Of a DNA stretch of 64,000 nt, positions 57,199 to 64,000 are shown piece after piece. Origin of the DNA: Prostheceraeus crozeri (Eukaryota; Platyhelminthes; Polycladida; Euryleptidae); the NCBI GenBank assembly GCA_907163375.1, contig CAJQUW010001859.1, positions 620,001 to 684,000 of the forward strand, written 5' to 3'. The notes under the pieces are model-generated. The model was not told where the DNA came from, made no database searches, and was given only the letters and a program-made list of their open reading frames with translations. Positions within the stretch are counted from its first letter, which is position 1. Each line of letters begins with the position of its first letter. Both the position numbers and the translations under genes were made by a program.

Positions 57199-57747
57199 GC
57201 TTCTATCATCATTTTTATGGATTGTGAGGGTGAACCTGTACAGGAGCTCAGTGCTATTGCTATGAACAATTGGACATATCAGATTGTTAGTGTCTATCAT
57301 CATCATGCCAACTGCGATCCCAATGTTGATCAATGGGCGAGAAAACACATTCATGGACTTAATCTGAAATATTTGCAAGACTATGGCTTTTCTTGTGAAA
57401 GTGCTCTTCTTATTGACTTTAAACGATGGTTAGCTGCTTTCAATGTTATACGCATCTTTTGTAATAATCCTGGTAAGGAGAGGAAAGTATTTCCAAATCT
57501 AATCATTGATGATATTTTGCTCCCGCCTTGGGATAGTAGAGTGAATCAACATTATCATGAAGTTACGAAACGTTTTAAGGATTTGTGTGTTCCTATTTTG
57601 TCTGTTCGTTGTAGTAGCTACGTTCATAACCAATGCTTCTTTCCTCCTTACCTCAACACTGCCAAAGTCCTGTATGGTTATCATTGCTCGCTATATGATA
57701 GTTATCAGCTGTATCTATTTTATCTCTTTCAAACCATTGATTTATAA
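57199..57747 (+). CDS. DEDDh exonuclease-like protein
   Basis: 176 codons from ATG 57217. Six further in-frame codons run back to an acceptor-like TTCCGTTTTAG at 57188-57198, so an mRNA spliced from the ATG leader exon would begin in phase as M-A-S. Motif I DCEG (residues 2-5) and motif III HCSLYD (156-161) fit DEDDh exonucleases; motif II is not certain. Conserved and open in element 1. It could proofread, trim ends or process DNA (inference). Confidence 0.55.
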   Translation, partial: ASIIIFMDCEGEPVQELSAIAMNNWTYQIVSVYHHHANCDPNVDQWARKHIHGLNLKYLQDYGFSCESALLIDFKRWLAAFNVIRIFCNNPGKERKVFPNLIIDDILLPPWDSRVNQHYHEVTKRFKDLCVPILSVRCSSYVHNQCFFPPYLNTAKVLYGYHCSLYDSYQLYLFYLFQTIDL

Positions 57748-57834
57748 TGCATGCTTGTTACCGTTATTCAATAAATGTTACTATGAGAAGAGTTGTTGTT
57801 TTCATGCAATGGATGGGTTAGTTAAAGGGCGATC

Positions 57835-58245
57835 ATGTCTTTCTCAAACGACTGCGGAACATTACGTTTTCATAGGCAAAGTTTAAAAGGAGCTGTTCAA
57901 GATTATGTGATAAATTTTCATAAAGATGAGACCGACATCGAAGCAGTGGTCGATGATGCTAGCACTCTATTTCTAGAGTTAATGAATACATTCTCTGATA
58001 GCATTGTCATGGCGCGATTAGTTGCGAAAATTAAGTTTAGTCATTTTGGAAAGGAAGAGGTGGAAAGTCGCTCTTTCCATTTTGCTTCTTATTCAATGGA
58101 AGTGGTAGATCACCCCGAAGAATTTTTTAAAAGACATATGATAAAAATTGCTGAACGTCTTAACGCATTTAACCATCATGGTAGCAGTCTAGTGATTGAA
58201 GCGATTTCAGATATTCACATTCAACTTTCCATAAAGAAAAATTGA
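57835..58245 (+). CDS. Stand-alone PolB-N-domain-like protein
   Basis: 136 residues. The last third reads IKIAERLNAFNHHGSSLVIE followed by AISDIHIQLS. This aligns with the N-terminal domain of the element's own polymerase (SNIDKFNERDSGLIFDGIES), both showing 'K..F...GS.L....I......L'. The preceding ARLVAKIKFSHFGKEE also fits that domain's first strand. It lacks any polymerase or exonuclease motif, so it is a separate copy of that domain. Clean ATG start. Confidence 0.65.
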   Translation: MSFSNDCGTLRFHRQSLKGAVQDYVINFHKDETDIEAVVDDASTLFLELMNTFSDSIVMARLVAKIKFSHFGKEEVESRSFHFASYSMEVVDHPEEFFKRHMIKIAERLNAFNHHGSSLVIEAISDIHIQLSIKKN

Positions 58246-58247
58246 AA

Positions 58248-58571
58248 ATGCAGTGGTACTTGATTGTAGCACAACTGGTTTTCGAGCTATGTCTGCTCAC
58301 TCTCGAAGTATATTCCTTCTGTACATGCGTCTATTATTTAGAAAAGGCTAGCAAATTCATATCTTCAAAAAGACTTGCTATAGACATCAGTAACGGTGAA
58401 ACTATGTGTTGCGATGTATGTAAGCGAAAGGATGGAAATGAAAAGCGCATCTTCAAGAGATGTAAGCATGCTTTTTGTCAACGCTGTTTCATACGTAATT
58501 GCATTCAACTTTGCCAATGTAACCACTGTGACATTGCTCATTTCGAGTGTCACTTATGTCGCAATAGTTAG
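58248..58571 (+). CDS. Membrane-anchored RING-like zinc protein
   Basis: The ATG at 58248 is conserved in element 1. A hydrophobic helix at residues 2-30 precedes a RING-like pattern: CDVC, 11 residues, CKHAFCQRC, then CIQLCQCNHC and CHLC. It may act as a membrane-bound E3-like factor or a structural zinc protein. The start lies just downstream of the previous stop. Confidence 0.6.
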   Translation: MQWYLIVAQLVFELCLLTLEVYSFCTCVYYLEKASKFISSKRLAIDISNGETMCCDVCKRKDGNEKRIFKRCKHAFCQRCFIRNCIQLCQCNHCDIAHFECHLCRNS

Positions 58572-58622
58572 TACCTATGCAAATGTGGTAAAGATAGGTT
58601 TTAGCAAAAACTAACACGGAAA

Positions 58623-58979
58623 ATGGCGAAACGTAAAATGACGAAACGTAAAAGTCAAAAGTTTTCTTCAGCCATTCAAGCTCTCCGACGAATGAAAGCA
58701 AATCAGCGATACAATGCTATACGACATGCTAACGATAAATTCATTTGTGAAATTATTTCTCATGTGAGGAAGTTGAGGACGAAGAAATTAGCACCAAAAC
58801 AACGAAAGTTACTTAAACGATATGCTACGAAATTGCGTTTCATCTCCAATCCTAAAGTCGCCCTTCAAAGAAAGAGGAAAACTCTAACACAAAAGGGCGG
58901 TTTCCTTTCAGCAATACTTCCAATGATAGCTCCTGCCGTGGGCAACCTATTGGGAAATATCTTTGGCTCTAAGCGTTAA
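58623..58979 (+). CDS. Basic protein with hydrophobic, possibly membrane-active, C-terminus
   Basis: 118 residues. Lysine/arginine-rich N-terminus (MAKRKMTKRKSQKF); central LRTKKLAPKQRKLLKRYATK; then NPKVALQRKRKTLTQKGGFL and a hydrophobic GGFLSAILPMIAPAVGNLLG end. A basic body, 'GGFL' and a hydrophobic helix are typical of small virion proteins of adintovirus/Polinton elements proposed to disrupt membranes. Function inferred. Confidence 0.6.
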   Translation: MAKRKMTKRKSQKFSSAIQALRRMKANQRYNAIRHANDKFICEIISHVRKLRTKKLAPKQRKLLKRYATKLRFISNPKVALQRKRKTLTQKGGFLSAILPMIAPAVGNLLGNIFGSKR

Positions 58980-59010
58980 TTATGCAAATGTTGAGTCTCA
59001 AAGTAATAAA

Positions 59011-59628
59011 ATGGATTTCAGACTTCAATGTGATAAAGTTCTGACTGTATCAGGTCCATCTCATGCAGGTAAAACTGTTTTCACGCTGAATTTATTGGAT
59101 AAAAGAAGGGAGTTGTTTAAGGAACCTATCAATCGAGTGATTTGGTGTTATGGTATTTATCAACCGTCGCTGTTTCAGGAATTGCAAAGTCGCAACTTTA
59201 TTCGACATGAAGGAATTATTCCAGTGGATAAACTTCAGTCTAATGATGTTGTTGTATTGGATGATTTATTAAAAGAAAGTAAGAATTCAAAAGATGTTAC
59301 AGATATGTTCACTCGCGCAGCACACCATAAAAGGTGTTTTATCATCTATATTACACAAAATTTGTTTCCTGATGGAAAAGAAGCTCGTACACGAAACCTG
59401 AATACACACTATTATGCTATTTTCAAGAATCCGCGAGATAAAAGTCAATTTGAAATTTTAGCGCGACAAGTTGCACCCAGAGGATCAAAAGCCTTAATTG
59501 AAATTTTTCAAGCAGCTACTGAAAAACCATACGGTTACTTATTCATTGACTTTACGCAAGAGTGTCCGGAAGAATTTAGATTTCGAAGTGATATTTTGAA
59601 AACTCCCATGATTATCTACAAACTATGA
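59011..59628 (+). CDS. Packaging ATPase (FtsK/A32 type)
   Basis: 205 residues from ATG 59011; an upstream TTG in frame is less likely. Walker A GPSHAGKT at 15-22, Walker B VVVLDD around 80-85, sensor TQN at 115-117, and a C-terminal DFTQECPEEFRFRSDI. This is the core genome-packaging ATPase shared by Polintons and related dsDNA viruses. Its last four bases overlap the next ATG (ATGA). Confidence 0.95.
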   Translation: MDFRLQCDKVLTVSGPSHAGKTVFTLNLLDKRRELFKEPINRVIWCYGIYQPSLFQELQSRNFIRHEGIIPVDKLQSNDVVVLDDLLKESKNSKDVTDMFTRAAHHKRCFIIYITQNLFPDGKEARTRNLNTHYYAIFKNPRDKSQFEILARQVAPRGSKALIEIFQAATEKPYGYLFIDFTQECPEEFRFRSDILKTPMIIYKL

Positions 59629-60317
59629 GTTCTTATTCTCGCATGATTGTTATTCCTCAGGATGAATATGTACAATTGACTGCCATGCAGCAAGTAAAGC
59701 AACCTCTTGCAAATCAAATGTATAGGAAAGAAATAGATTATCAGCAAAATGTTCACATCAAAGATCCACATCGTGCTGTATTATTACAATCGGAAACTGT
59801 TGAGCAATTGAAAAACTTGAAGAATAAGATGCGTGACTCTGTATCGACTGCTACACCTTTAGCATCTCGCGCACATGCCATATCTCTTTTCAACAGTATT
59901 GAACCCCATCTCAATGTAAATGATAGAGGAGAAATCATTACAGATGAAAATAAAGTGATTGATGCTTCACGTTATGAAGACTTGATTCAGTATGCAACAC
60001 GTAGAAAGCGCCGTCAGGGCTATGTTCCACCTGGTTGGTCATACTTTCTTAAACTATTGAAAAAGCATAATGTGCCAAAATTTGCTTTAAATAATGAGAC
60101 ATTGAAAGAACTTGATTCAACAGTGGCTACTACTCCAATGCTTCAGGCGATGAAAATGCCAACAAATTGGTTTAAGACGTCACCTGCTACATCCCCTCCC
60201 ACACTCACTAAGCAAACAAGAGGAAGAACTCGACGTAGATCTACATCATCACTAAAACTGGTAAAAGGAAAACGTAAAACAGCTCCTCCTAGGAAATACA
60301 TGTTCTCAGACTATTAA
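59625..60317 (+). CDS. Uncharacterised Polinton protein between ATPase and integrase
   Basis: 230 residues, intact. It begins MSSYSRMIVIPQDEYVQLTA. Conserved centre ISLFNSIEPHL, IDASRYEDLIQYATRRKRRQ and PPGWSYFLKLLKKHNVPK; basic Ser/Thr/Pro-rich tail ending PPRKYMFSDY. Element 1 keeps the same ends. Probably a virion or assembly protein by position; not assigned. Confidence 0.6.
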   Translation: MSSYSRMIVIPQDEYVQLTAMQQVKQPLANQMYRKEIDYQQNVHIKDPHRAVLLQSETVEQLKNLKNKMRDSVSTATPLASRAHAISLFNSIEPHLNVNDRGEIITDENKVIDASRYEDLIQYATRRKRRQGYVPPGWSYFLKLLKKHNVPKFALNNETLKELDSTVATTPMLQAMKMPTNWFKTSPATSPPTLTKQTRGRTRRRSTSSLKLVKGKRKTAPPRKYMFSDY

Positions 60318-60318
60318 T

Positions 60319-60534
60319 ATGAAGCAGATGTGTTGCTTGCCATGTAATGAGCCGCCAGAGGTGAATGTCGTTGTCACTTGCACTTGCTGCGCCAGCTCTC
60401 ATAATGAAACCCCTAAGCAATGTGAACACGATCGCAAAACCGCTAAAGCTAAATGCTGCAGTTGTTGTAAATGTAGAAAGGCAAGAAAACAAAAAGATGA
60501 GAAGGAGGAAAAAGAGTCAGCCGTCATCGACTGA
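60319..60534 (+). CDS. Cysteine-rich small protein upstream of integrase
   Basis: 71 residues with 13 cysteines (CCLPCNEP; CTCCASSHNET; CCSCCKCRKARK) and a charged tail. It overlaps the integrase start (60497) by 38 bp in another frame, as in element 1. Possibly a zinc-binding partner of the integrase, or a separate N-terminal piece of it. Confidence 0.55.
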   Translation: MKQMCCLPCNEPPEVNVVVTCTCCASSHNETPKQCEHDRKTAKAKCCSCCKCRKARKQKDEKEEKESAVID

Positions 60535-61585
60535 ACGTTTGAAGTCAATCTATTATGATGTAAAACATCCGGCAGGATTTGCATCTATCAAGAAATTATC
60601 AAAAGCGAGTGGTCTTCCACAATCACAAGTGAAACGATGGTTAAAGGGTCAGGCTACCTATACACTCCACAAACAAGCGAAAAAGAAGTACCGCACCCGC
60701 CATTATATTGTTCATGACATCGATGAACAGTGGCAAGCAGATTTGTGCGATGTTGCCTCCATTTCAAAACATAACTCGGGCAATAATTTTATTTTAACCG
60801 TCATTGATATTTTCTCGCGTTATGCGTGGGCTCAACCTTTAAAAACTAAAGAAGGGAAAGGAGTAGCAAAAGCATTCCAAACAATTTTTCGAGAAGGTCG
60901 CATTCCAAAAAGAATTCAGAGTGATCAAGGAAAAGAGTTTGAAAATCAGCATGTGACAAGATTATTTGAGAGGCATGACATTGAGTTGTTTAGTGTAAAG
61001 AGCGCTTATAAAGCTGCACTCGTTGAACGTTTTAATCGCACATTAAAAAATCGCTTGTGGCGACATTTTACTGCCAACTTGACACAAAATTGGACAAAGG
61101 TTCTACAAGATACACTCCATGCCTACAATCACTCTATCCATCGTTCTATTGGACTCAGACCAGTAGATGTAAATGCTGACAATGTAGATAAAGTGCGCGA
61201 ATCATTTCAACGTAAACGCACTCATGTGAAAAGTGATGTGAAAATTGGCGATAAAGTTCGTATCTCAAAAGTGAAAAGTGTTTTTGCTAAAGGGTACCTT
61301 CCGAATTGGACAGAGGAGGTATTTACAGTATCAAGGATTAATCAAAAAGACTCTCCGACCACCTACAAGTTGAAAGATTACGATAATGAAGAAATTGAGG
61401 GTAGCTTTTACCGCGATGAGATTGAGGTAGTCACTGAAAGTGAAACATATTTGGTAGAGAAAATCATTCGATGTAAAAAACGGCAAGGTGAAGAATGGTG
61501 TCTTGTTAAATGGACTGGTTATCCTTCAAGTATGAACTCTTGGATGCGTCGTGCCGACATCTTTCATCTAAGTGATCGACAGTGA
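60497..61585 (+). CDS. Integrase (DDE, retroviral type) with C-terminal chromodomain
   Basis: 362 residues from ATG 60497, the start shared with element 1; the frame is also open further upstream to 60365, but that part coincides with the Cys-rich gene. Helix-turn-helix-like SGLPQSQVKRWLKG near residue 40; catalytic D82 (ADLCDV), D143 (QSDQGKEF) and E177 (ALVERFN), with 33 residues between the last two as usual for Polinton integrases. The chromodomain-like part from about 313 contains YLVEKIIRCKKRQGEEWCLV and WMRRADIF. Chromodomains can steer insertion to marked chromatin. Confidence 0.95.
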   Translation: MRRRKKSQPSSTERLKSIYYDVKHPAGFASIKKLSKASGLPQSQVKRWLKGQATYTLHKQAKKKYRTRHYIVHDIDEQWQADLCDVASISKHNSGNNFILTVIDIFSRYAWAQPLKTKEGKGVAKAFQTIFREGRIPKRIQSDQGKEFENQHVTRLFERHDIELFSVKSAYKAALVERFNRTLKNRLWRHFTANLTQNWTKVLQDTLHAYNHSIHRSIGLRPVDVNADNVDKVRESFQRKRTHVKSDVKIGDKVRISKVKSVFAKGYLPNWTEEVFTVSRINQKDSPTTYKLKDYDNEEIEGSFYRDEIEVVTESETYLVEKIIRCKKRQGEEWCLVKWTGYPSSMNSWMRRADIFHLSDRQ

Positions 61586-61626
61586 TTCATGCAAAGTTGT
61601 AACTAACAATGTTTAGGGTTTGAGCT

Positions 61627-62082
61627 ATGAATCCAACTGCCTCATTTTATTCACGACCCTCCTATGTAAGTGGCGGAGGACAAATTTACATCGGTGCTCG
61701 CCGCCAACGTGGAGGTAGCATACTTGGTGCACTGAAATCTGTTGTAGCACCTCTCATATCCAATGTCGGTAGATCTTTAAAACGAAATGTTTTAAGTAAT
61801 GCCGTTGGCTTTGCTGGTGATGTTGCTAGTGATCTTTCCAGAGGTAGAAGTTTTAAGAGCAGTTTGTTGAATCGTGGGAAGGAACGCGGTTTAAAAACAT
61901 TGAAGCAGACCATTGCTGGTGTTACTCAAGGAAAGAAATCACCTAAACGAATGAATAAAGGAAGGAGGAAACATCGCGGAGCTGGTAAGGTGCGATCTTC
62001 AGTCAAAAGGCATTCACGCAAACGTCGCAGAGGCTCTAATCATTCATCAGGCGCTAAACGACGACGCTGCTATAACTTCTAA
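61627..62082 (+). CDS. Small basic virion-type protein
   Basis: 151 residues. MNPTASFYSRPSYVSGGGQI, then YIGARRQRGGSILGALKSVV, a hydrophobic LSNAVGFAGDVASDL part, and a very basic tail ending KRRRCYNF. Intact in both elements, and placed just before the capsid gene. Likely a capsid-internal or DNA-condensing protein. Confidence 0.65.
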   Translation: MNPTASFYSRPSYVSGGGQIYIGARRQRGGSILGALKSVVAPLISNVGRSLKRNVLSNAVGFAGDVASDLSRGRSFKSSLLNRGKERGLKTLKQTIAGVTQGKKSPKRMNKGRRKHRGAGKVRSSVKRHSRKRRRGSNHSSGAKRRRCYNF

Positions 62083-62084
62083 TC

Positions 62085-63362
62085 ATGGAGTGTAAAACTT
62101 CCGGTTTTTGTTTGTTCGATCAACAAGCCATACAGACAGATATTCTTAGTTCAAGTATTGTAGATTATCATCCTCGAACAGCTGAGAATGCTGGCCCCAT
62201 TGAATTTGTTATTCCTGGTGGTAGTGATGACTACATAGATTTGAGTTATGCGATGCTTGATTTGAGGTTTAGAATTCAGCAAGCAGATGGAACTGCTATT
62301 GACGATGCACATAAAGTTGGACTGAACAATTTACCATTGACTACATTACTTCGTGATGTTTCTCTAACGATTGGAGAGCAGCAGGTGGAAGGTGGTCAAA
62401 GCGATTATCCCTATAAATCATATTTCAATCATGTATCACAGTTTCATCCAGCAGCACAAAAAAGTCATATGGAAGCCATGGGATGGTACAGAGATGAAGC
62501 AGGAAAATTTGATGTTGAAACAAACAGTGGCTTTGTAAAGCGATCTGCTATGATTAAAGATAGTAGAGTATGTCAGCTATATGGTCCGCTGAATTTAGAC
62601 TTCTTTAGACAGTCAAAGTTTTTACTGTGTAATACCAGCATGCGACTCAAGCTGACATTGAATAAGCCTGAATTTGCGCTGAATGCATTTGCTAAAGTTG
62701 ACAATTTTAGAATTCATGTGGAAGATATTGCACTTTACATTCGTCGAGTAGTACCGAATCCAAGTGTCATTAGAGGGCATGCTGAAGGTCTTAACCGCCA
62801 AAATGCCATTTACCCCGTTCAGCATACAAAGCTTCTCACCTTTACAATTCCGAAAGATCAAAAGAGTTTCATGAAAGATGGCCTCTTTCCATCGGAAGCG
62901 CCGAAGCTCCTCATGGTGGCAATGGTTGAAAATGATGCATTTAATGGTAATATAAAGAAGAATCCTTTCAATTTTAAACACAATCAGTTAAGTGAAATTG
63001 CTTTACGTGTTAATGGTGTGAGTCATCCTGGTCCACCCTACAAACCAGATTTTGCTTCGGATCAATTTATGCGCAGTTATGTTGATTTTATGGATGTTTT
63101 TGGCTTCTACAATACGGATGATACCAACGGACTGACTATGAAAGAGTTTAAGAGTGGATATACTATTTATGCATTTGATTTGACTGCTGACAGCGATATT
63201 AGTGCACCCTATCGTCAAGCGAACGTGCCTCATAATATTCGTTTGGATTTGACGTTCAAAAGAACACTACCTGAGACGATCAATGTATTAATTTATGCAG
63301 TCTTCGATTCAAATATTGAAATTACAAAGTATCGTGACGTGATTCTTCAGTATAATCGTTAA
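62085..63362 (+). CDS. Major capsid protein (double jelly-roll)
   Basis: 425 residues, intact. It starts MECKTSGFCLFDQQAIQTDI, a hallmark of the Polinton capsid proteins annotated in animal genomes as 'F54H12.2-like'. Other recognisable parts are PIEFVIPGGSDDYIDLSYAM, LRDVSLTIGEQQVEGGQSDY and the C-terminal LPETINVLIYAVFDSNIEIT. The fold (two jelly rolls, adenovirus hexon-like) is family knowledge. The start is 2 bp after the previous stop; the TAA overlaps the protease ATG. Confidence 0.93.
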   Translation: MECKTSGFCLFDQQAIQTDILSSSIVDYHPRTAENAGPIEFVIPGGSDDYIDLSYAMLDLRFRIQQADGTAIDDAHKVGLNNLPLTTLLRDVSLTIGEQQVEGGQSDYPYKSYFNHVSQFHPAAQKSHMEAMGWYRDEAGKFDVETNSGFVKRSAMIKDSRVCQLYGPLNLDFFRQSKFLLCNTSMRLKLTLNKPEFALNAFAKVDNFRIHVEDIALYIRRVVPNPSVIRGHAEGLNRQNAIYPVQHTKLLTFTIPKDQKSFMKDGLFPSEAPKLLMVAMVENDAFNGNIKKNPFNFKHNQLSEIALRVNGVSHPGPPYKPDFASDQFMRSYVDFMDVFGFYNTDDTNGLTMKEFKSGYTIYAFDLTADSDISAPYRQANVPHNIRLDLTFKRTLPETINVLIYAVFDSNIEITKYRDVILQYNR

Positions 63363-63823
63363 TGAGTTGGTTGACTGCTGACGATATTAAGACTAAAGTG
63401 CAGCGTAATGCAGACGAAGCGACGTTGAAAGCTTTCGATAATGTCTATTCACTCGATACCTTACCACCTGCAGTAAATCACTATCCCATCTTTATTGTGC
63501 TAAACACTCATTCACAGAATTTAGGCGGTGAGCATTGGAAAGCGATCTTTATTGGAGAAGACCGACGTGGTGAACTATTTGACTCTCTTGCTCAACCTCC
63601 AAATATACCAACACAGCAGTGGTTGAGAAAACATACGCGTCAATATCAGCGAAATGAACGCATACTACAACATCCACTTTCATCAACGTGTGGTGCTTTT
63701 GTACTGTACTTCATCTTAAAACGTTTACATGTATCTCGATTTGCATCTGTTATTCAAAACTTTTCATGTAATCCATCCTCTAATGAAAAAATGATTTGTA
63801 AGTTTTATCATGATTTGAAATAA
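63362..63823 (+). CDS. Adenain-like maturation cysteine protease
   Basis: 153 residues, intact. The catalytic residues of the adenovirus-protease/Ulp1 clan are in order: H58 (GGEHWKAIFI), D74 (ELFDSL), Q103 and C110 (SSTCGAF). It would process capsid precursors. It is convergent with the TBP-like gene, whose stop lies 26 bp away on the other strand. Confidence 0.93.
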   Translation: MSWLTADDIKTKVQRNADEATLKAFDNVYSLDTLPPAVNHYPIFIVLNTHSQNLGGEHWKAIFIGEDRRGELFDSLAQPPNIPTQQWLRKHTRQYQRNERILQHPLSSTCGAFVLYFILKRLHVSRFASVIQNFSCNPSSNEKMICKFYHDLK

Positions 63824-63849
63824 AAACATCATGTTGGAAAAATTGTTTT

Positions 63850-64000
63850 TTATTTTACAATCCGCTGGGTACGTACATACTCAATGAGATAGTCTAGGAT
63901 CATATTTGCTTGTTCATGAGATTTTAGTCCAGTAATGATCACTTTACTATTATGAAAGATTGCCACATGCACAGGCAACCAACAACTAATGAGAGCTGCA
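63850..64000 (-). CDS. TATA-binding-protein-like protein (C-terminal part, cut by the window)
   Basis: Fifty codons of the minus-strand gene before the TAA at 63850-63852: ALISCWLPVHVAIFHNSKVI, then ITGLKS, then ILDYLIEYV. It matches the C-terminal half of repeat 2 of the TBP-like gene in element 1, but the lysine codon in HNSKVI replaces the stop found there, so this copy is open as far as visible. Most substitutions between the copies are silent or conservative, which suggests selection on the protein. Confidence 0.75.
   Translation of the reverse strand, partial: AALISCWLPVHVAIFHNSKVIITGLKSHEQANMILDYLIEYVRTQRIVK

Larger units (their letters stand above)
54186..64000 (+). mobile_element. 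Maverick/Polinton element 2 (partial, cut by the window end)
   Basis: It begins with AGTAGTAAGG, the same terminus as element 1. The right-arm genes follow in the same order as in element 1 but on the plus strand, so the two elements face each other across 12 kb. All ten predicted full-length genes in view are open. The polymerase arm and the other terminus lie beyond the window. Confidence 0.93.

Overview
The window looks like AT-rich nuclear DNA of an invertebrate animal. There are spliceosomal introns (GTAAGT donors, pyrimidine tract plus AG acceptors), no bacterial-type operons, and a typical metazoan mix of mobile DNA: Maverick/Polinton, Penelope-like, hAT, Tc1/mariner and tRNA-derived SINE-like pieces. 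I cannot name the species. The palindrome TAGGCCTA occurs five times in the host part and was not seen in the Polintons, which in my memory is a habit of some deuterostome genomes; that is weak evidence. I found no convincing ordinary host gene.

Layout. 1-19677: host sequence with decayed repeats. These are a Penelope-like fragment (3525-4112), SINE-like pieces, a hAT-type MITE inserted in a SINE with a perfect 8-bp target duplication (6726-7232), a terminal-inverted-repeat unit enclosing a Penelope RT fragment (about 9576-10703), a fold-back element (13849-14583), a perfect hairpin (14613-14660) and a hAT transposase fragment (19065-19364). 19678-42172: a complete but mutated Polinton (element 1, 22.5 kb) with inverted terminal repeats and a near-match 6-bp target duplication. 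42173-54185: host sequence with an apparently intact Tc1 transposon (48691-50128). 54186-64000: a second Polinton (element 2) of the same family in the opposite orientation, cut by the window end; every gene visible in it is open.

How the Polinton works, from family knowledge and the genes seen. The left arm carries accessory genes and the protein-primed DNA polymerase B gene. The middle carries two tandem penton-like minor capsid genes facing the other way, then a short rightward block with PC4-like remnants and a gene whose product has the two-repeat layout of TATA-binding protein. The right arm carries the protease, double-jelly-roll major capsid protein, a small basic virion protein, chromodomain integrase, a Cys-rich protein, an uncharacterised basic protein, packaging ATPase, a basic protein with a hydrophobic tail, two small RING-like proteins, a stand-alone copy of a polymerase N-terminal domain, a DEDDh exonuclease-like protein and an uncharacterised terminal gene. 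In element 1 most large genes carry stops or frameshifts while several small ones stay open.

The most unusual points are the TBP-like gene with a PC4-like neighbour inside a Polinton; leader exons that end exactly at the ATG and could feed several downstream acceptors; the stand-alone polymerase N-domain protein; and histone-mRNA-like stem-loops in the left arm.
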